Positions 38,771 to 46,166 of a stretch of DNA of 64,000 nt are shown here, one piece after another; position 1 is the stretch's first letter, and each line of letters opens with the position of its first letter. This stretch comes from Akkermansia sp. (GTDB taxonomy: Bacteria; Verrucomicrobiota; Verrucomicrobiia; Verrucomicrobiales; Akkermansiaceae), in the NCBI GenBank assembly GCA_017521405.1, contig JAFXCP010000027.1, positions 41,264 to 105,263 on the forward strand, given 5' to 3'. The position numbers and the translations under genes are program-made. The notes below the pieces were generated by a model. That model made no database searches, was not told the origin of the DNA, and saw only the letters and a list, made by a program, of their open reading frames with translations.

Positions 38771-39688
38771 ATGAAAACGATTCAGGAGGTGCTGGGCAGC
38801 GGCACGGCGTATCTGGAGGCGCATGGTGTGGAGGGTGCCCGGCATTCGATGCAAAGCCTGCTGGTGCATGTGTTGGGGTGTAATAAAACATGGCTTTATC
38901 TGCATTACGAGGACCCGCTGCCGGAGGCTAAGCTGGCGGCATTGCGGGAGTTGCTGCGACAGCGTTGCAAGGGGGTGCCCTTGCAGCATTTGCTGGGCAG
39001 TACGGAGTTTTTTCGCCGCGAGTTCCGCACGGATAGCCGCGCGCTGATTCCGCGCCCGGAGACGGAGGAACTGGTGGAGCTTGCTCTCCAAATGGCACCG
39101 CGCCGCCAAGGTATGCGGGTGCTGGATATGGGCTGTGGCTCCGGGGTTATCGGCATTAGCTTGGCTTTGGAGCTTGCCCGGCAGAAACCGGAGGTGGTGC
39201 TGGCGGATGTATCGGAAGCCGCACTCTCCCTCGCACTGGAGAATGCCACGAGCCTGGGTGCACGGGTACGCACCTACCGCAGCGATTTGTTTTCCGCTTG
39301 GGATGCCCCGGAGGAGGGTGCCATTGCCCCGCCGGATGGGTTCGACCTCGTGCTGGCTAATCTTCCCTATGTGCCGGAGGGGGAGGAGCTTGCTCCGGAG
39401 GTGCAGCACGATCCGGCCACGGCTCTCTTCGGCGGTGCGGATGGGCTGGATGTGGTGCGCCGTTTTGTGCAGAACTGCTTGCCCCATTTATCCCCCGGGG
39501 CTCTGGTAATGCTGGAGGTGGGGCACGACCAGGGGGCACGCACGTGCGGCCTGATGCAGGAAGCCGGATTTACCCGCTGTCGTGTGCTGCCGGATATGTG
39601 CGGCAAATATCGCTTCCCGCTGGGCTTTGCCCCGGCTCAACCCATGCCTCCAAAGGAGGAACTTCCCCATGCTGAGCAGGCTGAATGA
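38771..39688 (+). CDS. prmC: Release-factor glutamine methyltransferase
   Basis: PrmC (HemK) methylates the Gln of the GGQ motif in release factors. The 305-aa protein has an N-terminal helical domain (LVHVLGCNKTWLYLHYEDPL, QHLLGSTEFFRREF), RPETEELVE, and a SAM-binding VLDMGCGSGVIGISLA. The catalytic motif, usually NPPY, here reads NLPY in LVLANLPYVPEG. The ATG at 38771 is used; a GTG two codons earlier is possible. Its 3' end overlaps the next gene by 20 nt, so the operon prfA-prmC-membrane protein is tightly coupled. Confidence 0.93.
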   Translation: MKTIQEVLGSGTAYLEAHGVEGARHSMQSLLVHVLGCNKTWLYLHYEDPLPEAKLAALRELLRQRCKGVPLQHLLGSTEFFRREFRTDSRALIPRPETEELVELALQMAPRRQGMRVLDMGCGSGVIGISLALELARQKPEVVLADVSEAALSLALENATSLGARVRTYRSDLFSAWDAPEEGAIAPPDGFDLVLANLPYVPEGEELAPEVQHDPATALFGGADGLDVVRRFVQNCLPHLSPGALVMLEVGHDQGARTCGLMQEAGFTRCRVLPDMCGKYRFPLGFAPAQPMPPKEELPHAEQAE

Positions 39689-40325
39689 TACCATGCACCT
39701 GTGGCCGGCTGTCAAAACAGGCGTGGCCCGGTGTGCGCGTGCCACTGCATGGCTGCTGGTGGCAGCGGCGGTGCTGGGGGTACTGGAACTGGCATTGGCA
39801 CCGCTGCATTTTGTGCTGGCTGCTATTGTATGCGGCATGGGCTCCGCCCTGCTGCTGGTATTAGCACTGGCGTTTTTGCTGCCGGTGGCAGCATGGGCGC
39901 ATACGGTGCTGCTGGCCGGGCAGGGTATGTTTTTGCCCCGGTGGCTGTGCCGTATGGGGGCTTTGCTCTCCCCTGTTTTGGTTGTAGGTACCTTGTATGC
40001 CTTTTGCACGGGGCAACCGCTTATGTACCGGCAGGAGGAGCTGCCTTTGCTCATGGTTGTGGTGCTGGTGGCAGCCACTACCCTGAATTGGAATTACATG
40101 GCGGCAGCACCTGTGCGTATGCAGTTGCGTTTGCACGCATTTCCGCTCCTGCTGTTGGGGTGCTTCGTTACGGATTGGCCGGGATTGCTGCCGTATTGCG
40201 TGCTTTTCAAACTTTTAGCTGCATGGACCGGGGCTGGGCCTTTGCTGTATTTGGCACGCATGGCACCATTAGTGGTCTCCCTGCCGGAGCGAGAGTCTAT
40301 CATCCCGCCGGCAGAGCCAAAATAA
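39669..40325 (+). CDS. Hypothetical multi-pass membrane protein
   Basis: A 218-aa protein with about six hydrophobic segments and few charges, so an inner-membrane protein. The ATG at 39669 is supported by a strong Shine-Dalgarno (AAAGGAGG, about 9 nt upstream) inside the end of prmC; the 20-nt overlap implies translational coupling. I do not recognise a family, and no catalytic motif is visible. The C-terminal tail (LPERESIIPPAEPK) is polar. Confidence 0.75.
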   Translation: MLSRLNDTMHLWPAVKTGVARCARATAWLLVAAAVLGVLELALAPLHFVLAAIVCGMGSALLLVLALAFLLPVAAWAHTVLLAGQGMFLPRWLCRMGALLSPVLVVGTLYAFCTGQPLMYRQEELPLLMVVVLVAATTLNWNYMAAAPVRMQLRLHAFPLLLLGCFVTDWPGLLPYCVLFKLLAAWTGAGPLLYLARMAPLVVSLPERESIIPPAEPK

Positions 40326-40356
40326 AAGCTGTGCAGTGCTGCGCCTTTATGGTACT

Positions 40357-41094
40357 ATGAGCGTGATGAAGATGTGGATTCAGAAAGTGGCGTTCCTGTT
40401 GGCCTTGGGTGTGGCTCCTCTGTGTTTCTCGCAGGAGGAAGCCCCCCATGCGGATGAGCTCTTGGCGGCCATGCGCGAGATGACGGTGAGCCAAGGAAAT
40501 AAGGATGTTTCCGGCACGATTCGCAAGGGCAGGCTGAAGGTGCCCTTTAACCTGAGCGCCCGGGGGGAAACCCTGGTGTACCAGTATAAGGATGCCGCCG
40601 GGGCTTGGCAGCGTTTCGATGTTCGCATCGGCAGCCGCAGTGCGGAGCTTATGCTGGTGCAGAAGGGGAAAGCGCAGGTGATGAATGCGGCGCAGTATAC
40701 CCGCACCATTGCCGGGACGGATGTGTGCTACGAGGACCTCTCCCTGCGCTTTTTATATTGGAAGGGTGGCACGGTGCAGGCCAATGCTGCGGATTCCCGC
40801 ATCAAAGGCCGGGATTGTTATGTGGTGCAGGTGCCGAATCCCAAACCCGGGCAGGGGCAATTTGCATGGGTACGCATGTGGGTGGATAAGGAGAATGGCA
40901 CCACTTGGCAGATAGATGGCTACGGCGCGGATGGCAAACTCCGCAAGCGCTTCTCCATTACTTCCGTGCAGCGGCTTTCCGATGGAACCTGGTTCTTCAA
41001 ACAAATGAAGCTGGAAGTGCGTAATCCGCAAAATCCGGAGCGTACCCAAGCGCTGAATTACCTCGAAATAGCCGATTTGCCCGGTAAGAAATAA
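40357..41094 (+). CDS. Exported LolA-like (outer-membrane lipoprotein-sorting fold) protein
   Basis: A 245-aa protein with a signal peptide (MKMWIQKVAFLLALGVAPLCF, cleavage near FSQ). The mature part has antiparallel strands, with KVPFNLSARGETLVYQYKD, CYEDLSLRFLYWKGG, GRDCYVVQVPNP, FAWVRMWVDKENGTTWQIDGY and a late GTWFFKQMKLEVRN, the pattern of LolA-like proteins that bind lipid or lipoprotein (the family with DLS..FLYW and WVDK motifs). Its cargo is unknown. Starts at 40357 or 40366 are equally likely. Confidence 0.7.
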   Translation: MSVMKMWIQKVAFLLALGVAPLCFSQEEAPHADELLAAMREMTVSQGNKDVSGTIRKGRLKVPFNLSARGETLVYQYKDAAGAWQRFDVRIGSRSAELMLVQKGKAQVMNAAQYTRTIAGTDVCYEDLSLRFLYWKGGTVQANAADSRIKGRDCYVVQVPNPKPGQGQFAWVRMWVDKENGTTWQIDGYGADGKLRKRFSITSVQRLSDGTWFFKQMKLEVRNPQNPERTQALNYLEIADLPGKK

Positions 41095-41126
41095 TCCGCA
41101 TTTCCCCTTCCTATCCTCCGGCATTT

Positions 41127-41741
41127 ATGCTGAGCCGCCTGTTGCAGATAATTGTGGTGCTCATTCCGCTGGGAATGTTTATGGCGGTGCTGCCGCTGGT
41201 GCAAAAGGAGTTTTACGGTGGCGGAGAGGTGTGGCGCGGCATTGCGTATTTGCTGGTGGCGCTCACAGTGCTGGCCGTGGCGGAAGGGCTGCTCTTCCGC
41301 TACTGGATACTGCCGAGCTGGGGGCGTGCTCTCAGCGAGCGCTTGTATGCCGGCTCCTACCTGCCGGAGAACGATGCTCTGGCTCAGTTCGTGCAGCGTG
41401 TGGAAACCACGCGCGATGCCGCTCTGCTGCCGGAGTTGGAAAACCTTGTGCAGCAGCAGCCTCGCCGTGCTCGAGGCTGGCTGGAACTGGCCCGCTTGCA
41501 GCAGGAATTGGCAAAGGCTCCTGCCCGTGCTTGCGAATCCCTCCAAACCGGCGCGGCTGCTATGCGCGACCGTGAGGATGCCGCCCTCCTTTTGTACAGG
41601 GCGGCCTCCGTGGCTCGCAAGGCGATGCAGGATACCGCTCTGGCCGATTTACTCCTGCACCGTTTGGCGGCGGAGTACTCTGCCACTGTTTATGGGCGGA
41701 AAGCCGCTGCTTTGCTGCCGGAGCAGGAATCAAGGGACTGA
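41127..41741 (+). CDS. Hypothetical membrane-anchored protein with TPR-like helices
   Basis: A 204-aa protein with two N-terminal TM helices (about residues 5-24 and 40-59) followed by a helical, Ala/Leu/Arg-rich domain (LENLVQQQPRRARGWLELARLQQELAKAP and further pairs) that resembles degenerate TPR repeats. No family recognised. It follows the LolA-like gene by 32 bp and converges on ppx. Confidence 0.65.
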   Translation: MLSRLLQIIVVLIPLGMFMAVLPLVQKEFYGGGEVWRGIAYLLVALTVLAVAEGLLFRYWILPSWGRALSERLYAGSYLPENDALAQFVQRVETTRDAALLPELENLVQQQPRRARGWLELARLQQELAKAPARACESLQTGAAAMRDREDAALLLYRAASVARKAMQDTALADLLLHRLAAEYSATVYGRKAAALLPEQESRD

Positions 41742-41758
41742 GACTCCCCCTCTTCCGG

Positions 41759-43330
41759 TTAGCAGGGAAGCAGCACGATATCGAATCCGAAAATATCCGT
41801 AAAGAGAGCCCCCTTGCTACGCAAGGCCATGTTCTCGATGGTGAGGTCGTGTACATCCGGTACCAGGAATTCCAAACGCCGATTGTTGGTGCGCACGGTA
41901 AAGCTGCTTATGCGGTGGGAGTGGGCGCGTTCCATGGCTTCCGCCACGCGGAGCAGGGCAGCCAGCTTTTGTACTCGCAGGCGGTCCTGCTGGTTTAATT
42001 CCGCATAGGAGCGGTTCTCCGCCGTGGGGGCACCATGGCGGTGGTAGCGAGCCAGCAGCCCCACAATTTCCACATCCCGCCGGGAAAGCCCGAAAATCTC
42101 GGAGTTAAGGATAATGTACTGGCTGTGGTGGTGGTGGTTTCTCGGGCTGATGTAGGTGCCCACCTCGTGCAGAATAGCTGCCACTTTGAGCAGGAGGCGG
42201 TCGTGCCGTGTAAGGCCGTGCAGCTCTTGCAATTGGTCGAAAAGCCTCATGCTCAGCTTGCGGATTTGCTGGCTGTGCCCCCGGTCCACACGGTAATGAG
42301 CCGCCAGCAGCGCGGTGAAGTGAACTACCTCGGATTCCAGCGCCAAGTTATCGTCCTGCCCGGGAAGCAAGTCCCGCAGAAAGGCGTGCGAAAATTCCTC
42401 CGCCGGGAAAAAGGTGAGCTTCGGCCCCAATTCGCGCATGATGGTGAGCGCAATAATCACATTCGGCAGCAGGGCGCACACACTGGCGGAATCCTCATCG
42501 TAGCGCTCGGCGCGGCGTGCCGGCGGTGTGGCGGTAATTTCGTGTGCCAGGCGGTTCAGTTTCTCTGTGGTTACCCGCGAGCCTTGCACCAGCGGGGAGT
42601 TGACCCGGTGGAAATCCGGCCCATACACTACCAGCGCATCCGGGGCCTTGGGTAGCGCATCCTCCAAATCATAGAAAATCTGCTCCATAATGCCGCGAAT
42701 ATGCTCGCGAATCATGGCGCCTTCGCTCTCCGTGCCGCCTAAATCCGTTTCGCTCGTGGCAATGCCGGTGCGGTGTGCGCCCATGCGGTAACTGGCGTAA
42801 TAGGAGATGCGCCCTTTATCGAAGAGAAGAATACGTGTATTCCCCGGCCCCACGTGCAGCACCAATACCCGCTTATGCTCCAGTTCTTCGTGGCCGGCAA
42901 ACGTGGCCTTTGTGTTCAGGTACAGCAGCCGGGTCATCTCGCCGTCGTCCATTACCTCCAGCTGCAAGCCACAGTTAATTTGGAGGCGGTTCACCAGCGT
43001 ATCCAGATTACGCACATCCAGCAGGATATTGGTGGCCAGCAAGCGCACCTGTACCGTACCCGCTAAGCGGTATTCTCCCAGCAAATCGTTATATCCGCGC
43101 ACAATATGCACGCAGCGCTCCATCGTATCCCGGCCTATGGTGCCGCCGTTAAATACATCCTGCGCCAAGGCTATGGGCTGGGAAAGCACATCCAGCACCC
43201 GCAGGGAGGCACCGTCTGCCTCCGCCACCATCATGGAAAGTGCATCCGCCCCCAGAAAAATCACTGCGCGAATACGCGCCGTGTTCAAACCGGGCGGGGC
43301 TGTGGGGATTCTGCGGGTGCGGGGAGCCAT
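41759..43330 (-). CDS. ppx: Exopolyphosphatase/GppA-family phosphatase with HD domain
   Basis: Ppx/GppA proteins hydrolyse polyphosphate or pppGpp. The 523-aa protein has an ASKHA-fold N-terminal half (FLGADALSMMVAEAD, LVLHVGPGNTRILLFDKGRISYY) and a C-terminal HD-type helical domain (VAAILHEVGTYISPRNHHHHSQYII). The phosphate-binding residues differ from E. coli Ppx: the usual DLGGGSTE reads HVGPGNTR, a member of the subfamily with an altered P-loop, so activity is not certain. The ATG at 43330 is chosen over an upstream Met because the family N-terminus follows; it lies after a GC-rich hairpin downstream of ssb. Confidence 0.8.
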   Translation of the reverse strand: MAPRTRRIPTAPPGLNTARIRAVIFLGADALSMMVAEADGASLRVLDVLSQPIALAQDVFNGGTIGRDTMERCVHIVRGYNDLLGEYRLAGTVQVRLLATNILLDVRNLDTLVNRLQINCGLQLEVMDDGEMTRLLYLNTKATFAGHEELEHKRVLVLHVGPGNTRILLFDKGRISYYASYRMGAHRTGIATSETDLGGTESEGAMIREHIRGIMEQIFYDLEDALPKAPDALVVYGPDFHRVNSPLVQGSRVTTEKLNRLAHEITATPPARRAERYDEDSASVCALLPNVIIALTIMRELGPKLTFFPAEEFSHAFLRDLLPGQDDNLALESEVVHFTALLAAHYRVDRGHSQQIRKLSMRLFDQLQELHGLTRHDRLLLKVAAILHEVGTYISPRNHHHHSQYIILNSEIFGLSRRDVEIVGLLARYHRHGAPTAENRSYAELNQQDRLRVQKLAALLRVAEAMERAHSHRISSFTVRTNNRRLEFLVPDVHDLTIENMALRSKGALFTDIFGFDIVLLPC

Positions 43331-43349
43331 GCGGAGGGGGAAAGCATGG

Positions 43350-43382
43350 CCCCGGGGTGCGATATGGGCTCGCACCCCGGGG
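43350..43382 (-). terminator. GC-rich hairpin after ssb
   Basis: A perfect 13-bp stem (43350-43362 with 43370-43382), 7-nt loop, lies between ssb and ppx on the - strand. There is no T run after it, so it may be an RNA-stabilising or partial terminator structure. Confidence 0.55.
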
Positions 43383-43397
43383 CAGGTTAATCATTTT

Positions 43398-43913
43398 TTA
43401 GAAGGGGATATCATCGTCCTCCTCAGCAGGCATGGGGGGAGGCGTTTGCTGGGGGCGCTGTTGGTACTGCTGCTGGGGGCGTTGCTGGTAGCCGCCGCCA
43501 TTGCTGTAACCGCCATTATTGTAACCGCCGGAGGGGCGCTGCTGGTAGCTGCCGCCGCCTTGCTGCGGGGCACCATCGCGGCCTCCCAGTAGTTGCATAT
43601 TTTCTGCGATAATGCGGATACGGCTGCGGCGTTGGCCTGTTTGCTTATCCTCCCATGTATCCTGCTGCAAGCGCCCTTCGATAAACACCGGCCGCCCTTT
43701 GGCGAGATACTGGGCGGCGATTTCCGCCGTGCGGCCCCAGCAGGTCACATCCAAGAATGTTGTTTCCTCCCGGCGCTCCCCTTCGTTGGGACCGGAAGAA
43801 ACGCGGTTCACTGCCAGGCGCAGCTCCGTCAGGGAGGTGCCGCGGGGAGTTTGGCGTACTTCGGGGTCGGCCGTCAAATTGCCGATAATCATGACTTTGT
43901 TCAGATTAGCCAT
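43398..43913 (-). CDS. ssb: Single-stranded DNA-binding protein
   Basis: A 171-aa SSB. The OB fold occupies residues 1-110 (NKVMIIGNLTADPEVRQTPRG, FLDVTCWGRTAEIAAQYLAKG, VFIEGRLQQDTWEDKQTGQ), followed by a Gly/Gln/Arg/Tyr-rich disordered linker with QQRP and NGGY repeats and the acidic tip DDDIPF that docks replication and repair partners. It starts about 40 nt after a terminator-like hairpin on the same strand. Confidence 0.96.
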   Translation of the reverse strand: MANLNKVMIIGNLTADPEVRQTPRGTSLTELRLAVNRVSSGPNEGERREETTFLDVTCWGRTAEIAAQYLAKGRPVFIEGRLQQDTWEDKQTGQRRSRIRIIAENMQLLGGRDGAPQQGGGSYQQRPSGGYNNGGYSNGGGYQQRPQQQYQQRPQQTPPPMPAEEDDDIPF

Positions 43914-43950
43914 AAGCGAGTAATGTTTCAGTATTCAGAATGCAAGAAAT

Positions 43951-43972
43951 AAAACCTGCCGGAGGCGGCAGG
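43951..43972 (-). terminator. Terminator-like hairpin upstream of ssb
   Basis: On the - strand a 7-bp stem (43966-43972 with 43955-43961), 4-nt loop, is followed by TTTTATTT. No - strand gene precedes it within this gap, so it either stops antisense transcription from the ispE side or is an attenuator in an ssb leader. Confidence 0.55.
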
Positions 43973-44078
43973 GTACTGTATGGTGTTATCCTAGCGTCCC
44001 TCCGCAGGCTTGACAAGTAAAAAACATGCCCGACACGCTCTTTCCGCGAGATTTTGTGCCCGCAGGCATGGGGGGCGG

Positions 44079-44107
44079 TTGACGCCTGCCTCCTTTTCGT
44101 GTACACT
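44079..44107 (+). promoter_or_regulatory. Promoter of ispE
   Basis: TTGACG (44079-44084), 17-nt spacer, TACACT (44102-44107), only 6 nt before the ATG at 44114: a leaderless arrangement. Confidence 0.7.
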
Positions 44108-44113
44108 TAGGGC

Positions 44114-44956
44114 ATGAGCAGCTACACGGCTCCGGCCAAGATTAATCTCTCCCTGCGGGTGCAGAACAAAGTGCGCGAGGATGGTTTTCACAATGTGGAT
44201 ATCCTGATGGCTCCGCTGGATTTGGCGGATACGCTGGATTTTCATAACTCGCGCACCACAACCCTGCTGTGCGATGCCCCCGGTGTCCCCGTGGACGAAT
44301 CCAACCTCGTGGTGCGTGCCATTCGTGAGTTTGAAAAGCTGTATGGCCGCAAAGCCAAGCAGCGAATCACCCTTACCAAGCGCATTCCCCATGGTGCCGG
44401 ATTGGGCGGCGGCTCCAGCGATGCCGCAGTAACCCTCCGTGCGGTGAACGAAATTCTGGGCACCAATTATGATTCGGAAGAACTTACCGCCATGGCTGCC
44501 ACCTTGGGAAGCGATGTCCCCTTCTTCCTGAATCCCGTTATCAGCCGCTGCACCGGACGCGGAGAAATCGTGACCCCCATCCCGGAGCTGGCCACATGGA
44601 GCAGCCCGCTGGTACTCCTCAAACCTTCCTTCGGCGTTTCCACCCCCACGGCTTACAAACGCCTTCAGAATTCCCGCCGCCTCAAGGGAATCCCCTATGG
44701 CCCCCAGCAGGTGGACGGCATTACCCTTGTTAATGATTTGGAACGTCCCGTGTTTGCCAAATTCCCCATCCTCGGCATCATGAAACGCTGGCTGTTGGAG
44801 CAGGAAGGCGTGCGTGCTGCGTTGATGTGCGGCTCCGGGTCCACCCTCTTCGCCCTCACCGAAACCCCGGAGCAGGCCGCTCTCATTGCCGCCGCTGCCC
44901 GGCAAGAGCTGGAGCCCCATCTCTTTACCTACTGCGGCACCGTTAACCCGCAATGA
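44114..44956 (+). CDS. ispE: 4-diphosphocytidyl-2-C-methyl-D-erythritol kinase
   Basis: IspE is the GHMP kinase of the MEP isoprenoid pathway. The 280-aa sequence shows APAKINLSLRV at the N-terminus, the ATP loop PHGAGLGGGSSDAA (about residue 93), GSDVPFFL and the late MCGSGSTLFAL. Full length. The stop overlaps the start of the next gene by 4 nt (ATGA), so the two are translationally coupled. The expected neighbours of other MEP genes are absent. Confidence 0.95.
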   Translation: MSSYTAPAKINLSLRVQNKVREDGFHNVDILMAPLDLADTLDFHNSRTTTLLCDAPGVPVDESNLVVRAIREFEKLYGRKAKQRITLTKRIPHGAGLGGGSSDAAVTLRAVNEILGTNYDSEELTAMAATLGSDVPFFLNPVISRCTGRGEIVTPIPELATWSSPLVLLKPSFGVSTPTAYKRLQNSRRLKGIPYGPQQVDGITLVNDLERPVFAKFPILGIMKRWLLEQEGVRAALMCGSGSTLFALTETPEQAALIAAAARQELEPHLFTYCGTVNPQ

Positions 44957-46056
44957 TTCCCACCACCTGCGACGATGCTGTAAACCGCGCCATCCTCTGC
45001 ATTGCGGAGGACTGCATTACCGGCTTCCACCGCTACCCCTTCCGGGAAATTGCCCGCCGCTGTGCCCTCCCGGAGGAAACCGTGTTGGAGCGTCTGCGTG
45101 CCATGCTGGCAGCAGGTACCGTGCGCCGCATCCGCCAAACCCTCCTCTCCACCAGCTTGGCAGAGGGCGCCTTGCTGGCTTGGCGCGTGCCGGAGGCGCA
45201 GCTTCAGCATGCGTACGATTGGCTCTTGCAGCACGACCCCTTCACCGGGCACATCGTCCTCCGCCATTGTGATAATCCCCATGCTCCCGGAGCGGATTTC
45301 CGCCTGTGGACCACCCTCAAAGTGCCCACCGGCTATGGCAGCGTGCAGGAACACTGCGAGCTGCTGCGCCCGCACCTGCATGCAGAAGAATGGGTGGCCT
45401 TACCCGTGGTGGGCATGTTTGCCCTTGGTGTGGGCCACACACGCCGCGCCGGCTTGCAACCCGGCGACCGCTTGCCCCAGCCCCCGCCCATGCAGGTGCC
45501 GGAGCATCCCTGCCTTAGCCCGGAGGAATGGCAGGTACTGCTGAGCCTTAAAGAAAGCCTTAGCCCGGAGGAACTGCTGCCCTGCCCGTGGGAAGGACGA
45601 GCGGCTGCGCTGGGTCTCAGCACCGAGGCTTATTGCGCCACCGCTGCAGCCCTGGACGCCCGGTGCGTGATTGGCCGTTTTGCCACATTTTTGAACCACA
45701 GCACCCCTCGTAACCGCCACTCCGGCACCGGTGCCGCCGGCCTTTTCCACTGGGCTGTTCCCCAAGGAATGGAAGAACGCGCCGGGGCGGAATGTGGCCG
45801 CCATACCTGCATGACCCACTGCTACTGGCGCAGTGGCGGTGCTCCCTTTGGCGGCGCCCAGATTATGGGCGTGGTGCATGCCCCCACCCGGCAGGAAGTA
45901 TTGGCGCACAAGCAAGCCATCGATGCCCATTTGGCCGCCTGCGCCATTCCCGTACTTCATACCGCCGTTTTCTGGAGCGAGCGCGCCGAAATCCGCCCCA
46001 GCGAAATCTCCCCCTCCGCATATTCCGCATGGAAAGCCGCTTTCCCTATGTGCTAA
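44953..46056 (+). CDS. Lrp/AsnC-like siroheme decarboxylase-type protein (AhbA-AhbB / NirDLGH fusion)
   Basis: A 367-aa protein built from two AsnC-like halves. Each has a winged-helix part (FREIARRCALPEETVLERLRAML with VRRIRQTLL; then LSTEAYCATAAAL with VIGRFATFLNH) followed by an alpha/beta effector fold (ALLAWRVPE; LFHWAVPQGMEERAG). IRR-type and FLNH motifs are those of siroheme decarboxylases (AhbA/AhbB, NirD/L/G/H), which convert siroheme to didecarboxysiroheme for heme b or heme d1. Fusion of both halves in one chain is known in some bacteria. A Cys-rich segment (ECGRHTCMTHCYW) could bind metal. It may instead be a transcription regulator. Coupled to ispE by a 4-nt overlap. Confidence 0.7.
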   Translation: MIPTTCDDAVNRAILCIAEDCITGFHRYPFREIARRCALPEETVLERLRAMLAAGTVRRIRQTLLSTSLAEGALLAWRVPEAQLQHAYDWLLQHDPFTGHIVLRHCDNPHAPGADFRLWTTLKVPTGYGSVQEHCELLRPHLHAEEWVALPVVGMFALGVGHTRRAGLQPGDRLPQPPPMQVPEHPCLSPEEWQVLLSLKESLSPEELLPCPWEGRAAALGLSTEAYCATAAALDARCVIGRFATFLNHSTPRNRHSGTGAAGLFHWAVPQGMEERAGAECGRHTCMTHCYWRSGGAPFGGAQIMGVVHAPTRQEVLAHKQAIDAHLAACAIPVLHTAVFWSERAEIRPSEISPSAYSAWKAAFPMC

Positions 46057-46077
46057 TCATCTGCTAAATTAGCACAT
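46048..46077 (+). terminator. Hairpin overlapping the stop of the siroheme-decarboxylase-like gene
   Basis: A perfect 9-bp stem (46048-46056 with 46069-46077) begins inside the last codons and includes the TAA stop. There is no T run; it may protect the 3' end or act with Rho. Confidence 0.5.
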
Positions 46078-46109
46078 AAACCTTGCATTGCCCTCCTTTG
46101 CCCCTCCCC

Positions 46110-46142
46110 AAAAAAGCCCGGCATACCAAGCGGTATGCCGGG
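46110..46142 (-). terminator. Terminator of the PEP-CTERM gene
   Basis: On the - strand an 11-bp perfect stem (46132-46142 with 46117-46127), 4-nt loop, is followed by C and TTTTTT (A run 46110-46115). Confidence 0.93.
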
Positions 46143-46166
46143 GAAAACATTTGGTGCAGGGGGGGA

